DNA of 64,000 nucleotides from Isoetes taiwanensis (Eukaryota; Streptophyta; Lycopodiopsida; Isoetales; Isoetaceae): positions 1,729,614 through 1,793,613 of the forward strand of contig JAJEKV010000031.1 in NCBI GenBank assembly GCA_021234155.1. Direction: 5' to 3'. The notes under the pieces are model-generated. The model was not told the origin of the DNA. It did no database searches and saw only the letters and a list, made by a program, of their open reading frames with translations. The number at the start of each line of letters is the position of its first letter. The first letter of the stretch is position 1. Shown one piece after another: positions 1 through 10,900 of the stretch. A program made the translations under genes and the position numbers.

Positions 1-434
1 CCGGCGGGAAGAGGATCTCCATCTCAAAATCTCGACGGTGAAGGCCTAGACTACCTGCTTTGTAATTAAGTAACCAAGATTATTAATCGCTTAGACCTTT
101 GAATGCAACACTACCGACACCCCTGCCAGGCTTAAAGATTTTGAGAACATGTTCCCTTTATCTATTAGTATTTGTCCCTTTAGTCTCCTGCTGTACCTGA
201 ATCAATCACCAAGGAGGATGAAGATGTCTGCAGATTACCAGTAGTCTTGTGAAGTTTCGGAACATTGTACTGAATTGAATTGTACACCCTGAGACGACAT
301 CTTCATTGCGAAAACAGGCAAGCTCCATGGAGACTCCAGATCGAATGGTCGACGATTTGATCGACCGACTCGCGAAGATGACATGCGATCAACCAAAATT
401 TCATCTTGATCGCGTTGCTTCAATAAGATTCACC
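1..434. other. Non-coding flank, nothing recognised
   Basis: No coding frame of useful length, RNA gene or repeat seen. The composition is mixed up to about 430, where it changes abruptly to almost pure purine. Confidence 0.5.
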
Positions 435-2800
435 TCAACCGAAGGGAAGTGAAGGGGCAGTAAAAGGAAAAGGAAAAAGGGAAAGAGAGGAAAATGAAGA
501 AAAAAGGAAAAGGGAGGGAAAAGACAAAAGGAAAGTGAGAAAGGAAAAAGGGAAATAATAGGAAATAAAAGATGTATAGATAGATAGATAGAGTGAAAAG
601 GAAAAAGAGGGAAGGAGAAAATGAAAAGAGAAGGCAAAAAGGGTCAAGGAAAAGGAGAAAGTGAATGCAAAAGTGGTCAAGGAAAAGGGAAGGGAAAAGG
701 AAGGAAAAGAGAAAAGGAAGGGAAAAGGGCATAGAAAACGGAAAGGGAAAGGGAAAAGGCGAGGGAGGGGGGAAATGAAAGGGAAAAAGGGAAGAGAGAA
801 AGCGTTGGAGAGGAGGAAAATAGAACGGAAAAGGTAATAATGGAAAAGGAAAGGGAAAGGAAGGAAGGAAAAGGGTGAAAGGGCCCAGAAAAAGGGGAAG
901 AGGAAAAGGAAATAAAGGGGAAAAGGGAGGGAAAAGGATATGTAGGAAAATGAAGTGGGAAAAGGGAGAAAGAGAAAGGACGAGGAGAAGAAAAGGGAAG
1001 AGTAAAATGGCATGCTGGGATAAGACACCGAAAAGGGAGAGTGAACAAGCCGGAAAATAAGGAAAGGAAAAGGAACAAAAAGGATGAGAAAGGAAGAGAA
1101 AAGGGCACAGAAAAGGAAAGGAAACGAAAAGAAAGAAAAGAAAGGAGGAAGGAAACTAAAAAGGGAAGAGAAGCGAGAAAAGGGAAGGGGAAGAGCCGCG
1201 AGATAAAGGGAAAGAGGGATAAAGGAAAAGGCAAAAAGAATGGAAAAAGGAAGAAGCGAAGAAAAAGAAAAAGGGAAGGGAAAGGGAACTTGCAGAAAAA
1301 AGTGCCACCGAAGAAAAGGAAGACTCAATGGGAAAAGGAAAGAGAGGGAAAGGCGTAGGAAAAATGGGAAAGAGGAAAAGAAAATTGAAGAAAAGAGAGA
1401 GAAAAAAGGGAGGCAAAAAAATTGCAAAATTGGAAACAAGGGCATGGGAAAGGAAAGAAGAGGAAAAAAAGAGAAAAGCAAAGGAAAAAAGGCATGGAAA
1501 AAGAAAAAGTGAAAAGGAAAGAAAATAGAAAAAAAGAAAAGGGAAAGGAAAGCAGGGAATAAGGGCATATGAGAAAAAAGAGGAAGGAAGGGACAAGATA
1601 AAGGGAAGAAGGAATGAAAAGGGTGAAAAGGGAAAAAGGAAGTGAAAAAAATTCATAAAAGGAAAGAGAAAAAAGAAAAAGGGGAAGAGAAAGGGTGGGA
1701 AAAAGAAAGAAAATGGGCATAGAAAAAAAAGGAAAAGAAAAATGTGGAGAAAGGGCTGAAAGGGAAATGGAAAAGAGGAAAGGAGGAAAGGGGCGAGGAA
1801 AGGGAAAAAAGGCACAAGAAAGGGAAGAAAGGAAGAGTAGAAAAAGGGAAAAAAAAAGGATAGGGAAAAGGAAGGAAAAAAGAGGCATAGAAAAGGAAGA
1901 GAGCAGAAAAAGAAAAAATAAAAAGAAGAGGGGAAAAGGAAATTTAAAAAGGGAAAGAAAGCGAGAAAAAGGGAAGGGAAAGAACTACGAGATAAAGGGA
2001 AGAAGGATAGGGAAAGGCAAAAGCTGTGAAAAGAAAAAAAAGGAAAAGGGGGAAAGACTTGAAAAAAAGTCACGGGGAAGAAAAAGGAAGAATAAATGGG
2101 AAAGGAAGGGGAAGGGCGTGGGGAAAAGGAAAAAGGGAAGAGGGAAAAGGTGAAGAGAGCAGGAGGCAAAAAGTACAAAAATTAGAAGCAAGGCATGGGA
2201 AAGGAAAAGAGAAGGAAAAAAAGAAAAAGGAAAAAAGGCTGCATGGGAAAAGGAAAAGAGTGAAAGGAAAAATATAAAGAAAAAGAAAGGGGGGAAAAGA
2301 AGCTAGGGAATAAGGGCATATGAGAAAAAGGGAGGAAGGGAAAAGGGACAAGATAAAGGGGAAAGATGAAGAAGGTGAAGAAAAAAGGGAAAAAAGGAAA
2401 GCGAAAAAATGCATAAAAAAAGAGGAAAAAGGAAAAGAAAGGGGCAAGGAAAAGGGGTGGGAAAAGGAAAATGGAAGCAGAAAAAAGGGAAGAGAAAAAT
2501 GTGGAGAAAAGGGCATTGAAAAAGGGAAATGGAAAAGGAAAGGAAGAAGAGGAAAAGGGCAAAGGGAAAGGGAAAAAAGAGGCAAAGAAAAGGGGAAAGA
2601 AGGAAGGTGAAAAAGAGAGAGAAAATAGAAAGAGGAAAAAGTCCGTGAGGAAAAGGTAGGCGGAAGGGAGAAGATAGGAAGGAAGCGGAGGGAAAGGGGT
2701 GGAAAAAGAGGAAAGAAAGAAAAGAAAACATGTAAGGAAAACGAGAAAAAAGGTAAAAAAATGGAAGTGTGTGGGGAAAAGAAAGGAATAAAGCGAGATA
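435..2800 (+). repeat. 2.4 kb polypurine (GA-rich) tract with degenerate long-period repeats
   Basis: The + strand is almost entirely A and G for about 2.4 kb, with only scattered T and C. Landmarks recur at a long period. A 'gcatatgagaaaaa' block at about 1565 returns at about 2317. A 'gaaaaatgtggagaaa' block at about 1737 returns at about 2492. A 'caaggcatgggaaaggaa' type block at about 1437 returns at about 2190. An 'acgagataaagggaag' type block near 1197 returns near 1986. The spacing is about 750-790 bp, so the tract seems to contain about two degenerate long units plus less regular sequence. The long open frames here, rich in Phe/Ser/Pro/Leu on - and Lys/Glu/Arg/Gly on +, follow from composition and are not called as genes. 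Confidence 0.85.
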
Positions 2801-3328
2801 GAAACGAATGGCGTAAGAGGCGGCGACGTTGAATCAGCAATATTGGAGCTCTTTTGGGTTGTCATTTATTGCTACAATATCTCAGCTTATGCCCAGCAAC
2901 GCTGGGCACCATTCCTAGTGTCATATAGAAAATCAGCTACGCTACGGTACGCGCTATTTCTCGTCAAAATTGAGCACGTCATGTTTTCTACGACGCATTT
3001 CCTGGAAGACCTATTTTAGTGGTAGCCAAGGATTTTTGCTTGAAGTCGTGCATTACATTCCAAAATCTTATTTGAAGGAGATGCATGCCCACCCATCATC
3101 ACTCCACCTATCCAAGTGATGATAGGGATCTTCCCCACCCAGAAATGCAATATACATTTGTATGCAATTTTGTATATTGAGTGAGTGGGATTCATTTAGA
3201 GATTTCAAAAAAGAATGCAGATTCATGTTTCTTGTATATGCTTACTGTATGCCACATTACTGACATGGATGAGAAAACGAACATGGCTGGATGATGCAGC
3301 AAAAGGAATCACGTAATTTTAGAACCTA
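2801..3328. other. Upstream spacer of PPR gene
   Basis: Ordinary-composition spacer between the polypurine tract and the + strand PPR gene. It probably holds that gene's promoter and leader. No convincing TATA box or other site can be singled out by eye. An in-frame stop at 3320-3322 lies just before the PPR start codon. Confidence 0.4.
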
Positions 3329-6064
3329 ATGTTGTTACTGCAGCAGATATCCAGAGACCATGTCTACCGCCTGCTGCAACGTTGCTCCAATCTAAAAATG
3401 TGCAGAGATCTGCAATCACTCACGGTAGATAATGGCCTTGATTGTGTTGCTGTTTTAGCTGACCACATTATTCGGCTCTTTTTCTCTTTTGGGCGCTTGG
3501 TGGAAGCAAGACAAGTATTCAACAGAGTGAAAAGACCTACTCAATACACTTGGTGTGCAGTCATTGAAGCCAATGCAAAACTAGGCAATGAAAATCTGGT
3601 TTATCAATTACATGACAGCTTGAAACTATTGGGTGAAAATTCTAACAAGTATATTTTTATTGGTGTCTTGAAAGCATGTATTACAGAACACAAGTTTGAA
3701 CAAGGGAAAGTCATTCACGAAGAAATAATTGAGAACGGTTTAATAGATGATCCTTTTGTGGGGGTCGTTCTTGTTGATATGTATGCCAAATGTGCAAATT
3801 TTGAAGAAGTCCATAGAGTGTTTAATAGCCTGCAAAATCGAGACATGGTATCTTGGTGTGCAATGATTGCACTCTATGTGCAGCATGGTGAGTATCTTCT
3901 TGCTTTAGACTGTTTTGAGAATATGCAGCATGTAGGAATAAAGGCAAATAAATTTAGCTTATCTAGTGTTTTGAAATCATGTAGTAATATGCATCTTATA
4001 GAGGAGGGCCGACGCATCCATGCACAGATCATTCAAAGTGGACTCCAAGTTGATGCAATTGTTGGGAGCGCCCTTGTAGATATGTATGCTAAATGTGAGA
4101 GCTTAGAAGAGGCCCTTAAAGCATTTAATGCATTGGAAACTAGGGATGTGGTTGCTTGGGGTGTGATGATTGGAGGATGTGTCCACAATGGTCAGAACCT
4201 GCTTGCTCTCGAGTATTTTGGCATGATTCAGCATGAAGGCATAATGCCAGATAAAGTCACATTTTCTAGTGCCTTGAAGGCATGTAGCAGTATCACGGCT
4301 ATTGAACAGGGCAAACTCATACATGAGCAAATTATACAAAGTGGATGTCAGTTTGATGCAGTTGTGAGCAAAATGCTTGTCAATATGTACTTTAAATGTG
4401 GGGATTTTCCTGAGGCATGTAGAGCCTTTCACAATATGCCAACCCAAGATGCCATGTTGTGGGGTGCAATGATTGCAGGATGTATATACCACAATAAAGA
4501 ATGGATTGCCCTGCAACTTTATAGCCGCATGCACCATGAGGGCATAAAACCAGAAGCTGTCACTTATTTGAACATCTTAAAAGCATGTGCCAGTTTAGGA
4601 TGTTTAGAACAGGCTAGAGTGATTCATGAACTGATACTTGTGGATGGACTCCAGTTTGACATCACTATTGGTAATAAACTTGTTGATATGTATTCAAAAT
4701 GTGGAAGTATTGAAGAGGCAAGAGAAGTCTTTAACAAATTACCAAATCGGGATATAGTGTCATGGACTTTAATCATAACGGGATATGCTGAGCATGGTGA
4801 AGGATTCTGTCCCTTAGAATGCTTTGATAACATGCAGCATGAGGGCATAATGCCAGATCATGTCATTATTTTGAGTGCCTTGAAAGCCTGCAAAAGTCTA
4901 GAGACTGGTAGGCTCATTCACAGCTATGTTATAGAAGTTGGCCTCTGGTCTGATATTGCTGTGGGGAACAGTCTTCTGGACATGTATATGAAGCGCGGGA
5001 AGCTGGATGAGGCATGCAAATCATTTAATATATTGGTGAACCGTGATATAATATCTTGGGGTACAATGATTGGAGGATATGTCCAGCATGAGGATGCAAG
5101 ACTTGCCATAGAATGTTTCTACAACATGCAGCTTGATGGCATAGTACCAGACAAAATTATTTTTTTGAGTACCTTGAAAGCATGCGGCAAAATAGGTGCC
5201 ACATTGGAAGGCAGGTGCATCCATGAACAGGTAATGCATTGCAATCTTCAACATGATATCATGATAGGAAATACACTTGTTGATATGTATTTTAAGGGAG
5301 GCAGTATTGATGAAGCATGTAACATGTTTAACAATTTGCTGGACTGGAATGTAGTATCATGTAGTACAATGATTGCAGGGTGTGCCCAATATGGGAAAGA
5401 AACTCTTGCTCTTGATTGTTTTGAGGACATGCAGTGCAGTGGCATAAAGCCAGATGGAGCTACATATGTTAGCATCATGAAAGTTTATAGCCATTTGGGT
5501 ACCCTCCAGGAGTGCAGATATATCCATAACCAGATTGTTGAAAGTGGCCTTCAAGCTGATGTTATAATTGGAAGTATGCTTGTTAATATGTATGCTAATT
5601 GTGGGATTATGGAGGAGGCATCGAGGGTGTTCCACAGTTTGCCTAGACAGAATGTAGTGTCTTGGGATGCAATTATAAATGGATATGCTCAACTAGGTAA
5701 CATTAAAATGGCCAGGCAATATTTTGATAAAATGCAGGATAATGGAATGAAACCTGATCATAGCACAATCATGAATATTCTAAGTGCGTGCAACCATGTG
5801 GGACTGGTTGATGAAGGTCGAGGATATTACAAATCTATGAATGAATTGCATGGAATATTACCAGATTGGTTCCATCATACTTGCATGGTTGACCTTTTGG
5901 GTCGTGTAGGATGCTTTAAAGAGGCACAAGGTTTAGTTAGAGATAACTTACCATGCAATGCGGGTGGCTGGATATCCCTTCTTAGTGCATGTAAATCACA
6001 AGGCAATTTCAACCTAGGAAGGGTATGCTTTGATGAAATTGTTAGCACTACACAAACTTGTTAA
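3329..6064 (+). CDS. PLS-class pentatricopeptide repeat protein, ends in E1 region (911 aa)
   Basis: Seen: one uninterrupted frame with about eight P-L-S triplets spaced near 101 residues. The P-motif tryptophans run from about residue 75 to 779 (WCAVIEA, WCAMIAL, WGVMIGG and so on, to WDAIINGYAQLG). L/S motifs of the type 'LVDMYAKCG' and 'EARxVFN' lie between them. The C-terminus (MVDLLGR..., then W-SLLSACKSQGNFNLG) matches the start of an E1 motif and stops about 15 residues later; there is no E2, E+ or DYW. The ATG at 3329 directly follows an in-frame stop, so it is the natural start. Family knowledge: PLS-PPR proteins are usually imported into chloroplasts or mitochondria and bind RNA sequence-specifically, commonly for C-to-U editing. 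Inference: without DYW it would need a deaminase partner or have another role. No clear transit peptide is visible in the short N-terminus, so an upstream exon cannot be excluded. Its paralogue lies convergently at 7997-11506. Confidence 0.9.
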   Translation: MLLLQQISRDHVYRLLQRCSNLKMCRDLQSLTVDNGLDCVAVLADHIIRLFFSFGRLVEARQVFNRVKRPTQYTWCAVIEANAKLGNENLVYQLHDSLKLLGENSNKYIFIGVLKACITEHKFEQGKVIHEEIIENGLIDDPFVGVVLVDMYAKCANFEEVHRVFNSLQNRDMVSWCAMIALYVQHGEYLLALDCFENMQHVGIKANKFSLSSVLKSCSNMHLIEEGRRIHAQIIQSGLQVDAIVGSALVDMYAKCESLEEALKAFNALETRDVVAWGVMIGGCVHNGQNLLALEYFGMIQHEGIMPDKVTFSSALKACSSITAIEQGKLIHEQIIQSGCQFDAVVSKMLVNMYFKCGDFPEACRAFHNMPTQDAMLWGAMIAGCIYHNKEWIALQLYSRMHHEGIKPEAVTYLNILKACASLGCLEQARVIHELILVDGLQFDITIGNKLVDMYSKCGSIEEAREVFNKLPNRDIVSWTLIITGYAEHGEGFCPLECFDNMQHEGIMPDHVIILSALKACKSLETGRLIHSYVIEVGLWSDIAVGNSLLDMYMKRGKLDEACKSFNILVNRDIISWGTMIGGYVQHEDARLAIECFYNMQLDGIVPDKIIFLSTLKACGKIGATLEGRCIHEQVMHCNLQHDIMIGNTLVDMYFKGGSIDEACNMFNNLLDWNVVSCSTMIAGCAQYGKETLALDCFEDMQCSGIKPDGATYVSIMKVYSHLGTLQECRYIHNQIVESGLQADVIIGSMLVNMYANCGIMEEASRVFHSLPRQNVVSWDAIINGYAQLGNIKMARQYFDKMQDNGMKPDHSTIMNILSACNHVGLVDEGRGYYKSMNELHGILPDWFHHTCMVDLLGRVGCFKEAQGLVRDNLPCNAGGWISLLSACKSQGNFNLGRVCFDEIVSTTQTC

Positions 6065-6246
6065 TCTGAGACTACTAGATGTGGTGCAAGAGAACCGTCA
6101 GTTAACATGTAAAGCACATGGCAATTTCACCATGGGAATGTTTTGGTGAAATTGTTTAGCACTACACCAAAAATGTTCTTTGGATAAGAATTTGTGACTG
6201 CTAGATGCTGGGGCCTGCTACAACAGAACCACCATTAGGGGTTAAC
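5990..6246 (+). repeat. Decayed tandem duplication of the PPR gene's 3' end
   Basis: Copy 1 (5990-6106) spans the last codons and stop of the PPR gene. Copy 2 (6108-6246) repeats the same order: tgtaaa-cac-ggcaattt, gaaattgtt(t)agcactacac, gactactagatg / gactgctagatg, agaaccac/gt, and gttaac at both ends. In copy 2 the first codons read C-K-A-H-G-N-F, closer to the usual E1 'CxxHGN' signature than the SQGN of the gene. It then meets a stop. Confidence 0.75.
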
Positions 6247-7996
6247 CACATCGGAATTAAAAGTCCTTATTGATCCTTGCATTGCAATTTGGCTTTGACA
6301 AGGTAAACATGGTATTGAAACAAGCTGGTTGAGGATGTTTATAGGTGAATGATTTAACCATTCTCTTCAATACTGGACTAACATGCAAGAGGGGTTTGGA
6401 AGCGAAATCTCGATCTACATTAATGGTGAAAGCTTCTATCTATAACATGCCAAAGGCCAGTCGTGCAGGATTATCTAGAACATGATAATCGCTGGTGACT
6501 CAAAGATATCGAATTGTGAAGACGGCGGAAGTATCATCACATGGATTGTTGGTATGTCCAATTACAATCAGAAAAGAATCATGTGCAATTACAATCAGAA
6601 AAGAATCATAAGGATATAAATCCAGTAGTAAACATAATGAGCTTGCAGCAAAATTGCTGCCATGAGCATTTCCTTCCCCGTACTGGTAACTGGTGTGCTA
6701 TTTCCTGGGTACCTTAATGTGCTAATCGAACAATCCCGATTATACCACATGGACCATGGCACTGAACTTGCAGACTGCAAGCAAGTTGTGTTGATCCAGG
6801 CTGCTTAAATTTGCAGTATTATTACAGTTACCATGTTAAGGTGGCATTCCAGCTGTTGAACTCTAAAAGTGTCAAACAGTCACCAGCTTCACAAATGTGA
6901 CGCAACTTCACAGTCTAGGAATGGAAAACAACTTCATGATGTACAGAATATCTGACTCCAAGGTTATAATCCCACTTACTCAGGGGCTAGGAATGGAAAA
7001 CAACTTCATGATGTACAGAATATCTGACTCCAAGGTTATAATCCCACTTACTCAGGGGCGCATGCATTAGTCTACAAATCACTTGGCAGTTTCTAATTGG
7101 GAAAAACTACAAGATATCCTTATGTTTTGACGAACTTCACTACGTATCCTTGAGTTTTGTGCCACTTCTACTTTTGTACATGTCCCTCCTAGTGAACACC
7201 AACAAATATAAAACCCTAAATATACATTAAATACAGCCTCCTGTTGAAATAGGGAATTTCGACAAAGGATGTTCCGAGCTATTCCAAAACCAGCGCGCCA
7301 TTCACCTAAGGGGCTTGTAGAGACTAATGAAAAGGGCTGCCACAGATAAACAAAGTAAGTGATAGGCTGGACAAAATACACAACACTGGACTCCGTTTAC
7401 ATATCTTTCGAGTACGAGAATATCGTGCTAGCAAGTTAGGTAGAGAGAGAAGAATCAGAAAATAAAACAAAACATTGAAGTTTCATTGCCAATCATCTGC
7501 ATCATTGGGGGTCTTAAATTATAATACAAAATTTGAGAAGAAACCAGAAAATGTTATTCTCTGAAGCCACCTATTTCAGTTCTATCTCACAAAGGCCCTT
7601 TGCACCTACATAGTTTCGTGAATCATTCCATAAGAGGGTTTTTTGTTCCCCTTGTTTCTTATCTCAGATTGTCTGCATCCGAGTCCTTATCGTGTACATA
7701 CTGTGCCTTGCAAGCAGAGCAAGATTTATGGTAAAGACAATTTCCAATTGCAGTTGCAACTACCCTTGACGTGTTTGCAATTATTCATTTGCTACATAAA
7801 CTGGTGCAAAATAAGGTTGAGTAACTAATGAAAGTGCCATAAATGCCAGTAAATGCGACACCAGAAAGTATTCAATGTCATTAATTGTAGCAAGTCTCAG
7901 CAACCAACAAAGAAACTCAAGGAATTGACATACTAGAGATGCCGCATACACCATCTCTCCCATAATCTCTAGATTCCTGTCACTGGTGCATGTATT
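6065..7996. other. Convergent 3' spacer between two PPR genes
   Basis: Spacer of 1.9 kb between the stop codons of the two convergent PPR genes. It holds the second half of the duplication at 5990-6246 and the 72-bp tandem duplication at 6915-7058. Short frames here have no recognisable motif. Both 3' UTRs must lie here, but no polyadenylation site is distinctive enough to call. Confidence 0.5.
6915..7058. repeat. Perfect 72-bp tandem duplication
   Basis: Positions 6915-6986 and 6987-7058 are identical 72-bp copies, each beginning ctaggaatggaaaac and ending ttactcagggg. Perfect identity implies a recent event or an assembly duplication. It does not overlap a coding frame. Confidence 0.95.
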
Positions 7997-10900
7997 TTAA
8001 TATCTCAATATTTCTTGAGTCCCTATCATCCCTGGACCTCCTATCTTGTGAAGATCCTCTTCTATGGAACAATTATTCACAGCGTAATGGAGATCAAAAC
8101 TAGCAATTTGTTCAAAGCATCGCTGTGCCAGCATCAGATTGCCATGCATTTTGCAGGCATTAAGAAGTGTCATCCAGCCACAAATGTTGGGTTGCATACT
8201 AGCCTGGAGTAAGTGTTCTGCTTCGCCAAAATATCCCCCAAGGCCAAGAAGATGAACTACACATGTATAATGTACTCTATCTGGAATAACCCCATGGCAT
8301 TCTTTCATAGATCTCAGATATCCAAGACCTTCGTCAATGAGGCCTGCACGGCAGCATGCAACAAGAATACTAGTGAAAGCTATGTCATCTGGTTTAATGT
8401 CACAGTACTGCATGTCCTCAAAGCACTGTATGGCAAAACAAAGTTCTCCAAGCTGCACATACCCAGAGATCATTGCACCCCATGATGCTGCATCTTGATA
8501 TGATAATTTATCAAACACTTTACGAGCCTCCTCTAAATTCCCACAGTTAGCATACATATGAACAAGAGTACTACACAAGGTAAGATCAATTAGAAGCCCA
8601 CTTTCAATGATCTGTTCATGAGCTTGCCTACCTTGAGAAAAAGCACCAATGTTGCTGCATGCTTTTAAAATGCTCAAATATGTTGATTGGTCTGGCTTTA
8701 TGCCCTCGTACTGCATGCTTCTGAAGCATTCTAAGGCTAGAATGCTTTCATCTTGATGTGTATAAGCTGCAATCATTGCACCCCATAGCATCACATTTTT
8801 ATTTTTCAATCTATCAAAGACTCTCCGTGCCTCCCCCAAACTTTTTATGCTGGCATACATGTCGATAACCATAGTAGCCAAATTATCATCAAGTTGGAGT
8901 CCAGACTCAATAATCTGCCCATGGATGCATCTACCTTGCTCTATTGCCCCTATGTTTCTACAGGCTTTCAACGTGCTGAGAAACACAACTTTATCTGCAT
9001 TCAGACCTTTAGTTTGCATGCTGACAAAGCAATCTAGAGCGCTAGCTCCTTGATTATGCTGGGCATATCCTGCAATCATTGCACCCCATATGACTACATT
9101 CTGATGCAAAAATCCTTGAAAAATGCTTCTTGCCTCTGCTAAATTCCCACATTTAGCATACATATCAACAACTGAGCTTCCCAAAACAGCGTCTACCTGA
9201 ATCCCTGTATTTATGATCTGCCCATGGATTAGTCTCCCATCATAGATGGCTCCTATGCTGCCACATGCATTCAAAATACTTGAGATGGTTACTTGATCAG
9301 GTCCTATCCCCTGATATTGCATTGCGTCAAAACAAGTAAGAGCTAGAAGACCTCTGCTCTGTTCAGCATATCCTGCAATCATGGCACCCCATGACACTAC
9401 ATTTGGATTTGGTAGGTCATTGAAGACTCTGTTTGCCTCCTCCAATCTACCACATTTTGCATACATGTCAACAAGGGTATTCCCAAGAACAATATCGGAA
9501 TGAAGCCCAGTCTGGGTAATCTGCTTATGAATAAATCTTCCGGATTGATCATCACAGATACTGCTACACGCTTTTAAAATGCTTAAAAACGTGACTTTGT
9601 CTGGGTATATGCCCTCTTGCAACATGTTGCTATAACATTCTAAGGCATGGTGTCCTCTGTGCTGATGTGAATATCCAGCAATCATTATACTCCAAGAGAC
9701 AAGATCACGAGAATGAAGGTTGTGGAAGACCCTGTGTGCTGCTTCAATCTCCCCACATTTCATATACATGTCAATCAACATATTCCCCACAACCACATCT
9801 GAGCGCAATCCGCTTTCTATAACATGCTCATGAACATATCTGCCTTGCTCTATGGCAGCTATGCCACAATTTGCCTTCAAGATGCTCAACAACGTAAGTT
9901 TATCTGGTTTAATGTTCTCATGCAGCATACTCTCAAAACATTTGAGAGCTGTAACACCTTCATTGTGGTAAGCATAACCTGCGATTAGTGCAGCCCATGA
10001 ACCAATATTTCGATTTGACAAGTTGTCAAAAACTGCTTGGGCCTCTTCCAAATTTCCACACTTTGCATACATGTCAATGAGCATGTTTTCTAAAATAATA
10101 TCGTGTTTGAGCCCAATTTGAATAATCTTCTCATGGATTCTTTTCCCCTGATCCACGACTCCAATTTTACTGCATGCTTTCAATGCACTAGCAAGTGTAA
10201 CTTTGTCTGGTTCTATATGAGCACACTGCATTTGGTCAAAGTATTCCAAGGCAAGAGCACCGTCACCATACTGTGCATAACCAGCAATCATTGTGCTCCA
10301 TGATATCAGGTCGCGACTTTGTAAGCAATGGAATACTTTAATTGCCTCCTCTAAGTTTCCACATTTAGCATACATATTTACAAGGGCGTTTCCTAAAGTA
10401 TTATCAACTTCAACGCTTATTTCAATAATCTGCTCATGGATGCACCTACCATGCTCTATAAAACCAACACTAGCACAGCCCTTCAAGACACTTGAAAATG
10501 TGAACTCATCTATGTTTGTGGCCTGATGTTGCATCTTTGTAAAGCATTCTAAAGGCAGGGTGTCTTCTCTGTGTTGTACATATCCTGCAATCATTGCACT
10601 CCAAGCCACTGAATTTGGATTGGACAATAGATCAAAAACCTTGCAAGCTTCTTCCATATTCCCACATTTGGCATGTGCATTGAGAAGCGCATTAGCCACC
10701 GTATCCTCGGATTGAAACTTACTCCTCATAATCTGTCTATGGATTTCTTGAATCTTTTCTATAGCACTAACATTGGCACAAGCTTTTAAAATGCTCAAGA
10801 AGGAAAGTCTATCTGGTTCTATACCTGCATGCTTCATTTGATCAAAGCAATCTAAAGCAAAATGGCTCTTGCAATTTTCACTATATCCTGCAATCATTGC

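Noticed and set aside
435-2865. Long open frames up to 377 codons (Phe/Pro/Ser/Leu-rich on -, Lys/Glu/Arg/Gly-rich on +)
   Set aside because: They follow from a purine-only strand that cannot form stop codons easily on the pyrimidine side; no domain or normal composition.
4103-5692. Antisense frames of 61-144 codons inside the + strand PPR gene
   Set aside because: Mirror the repeat structure of the PPR motifs on the opposite strand; no independent support.
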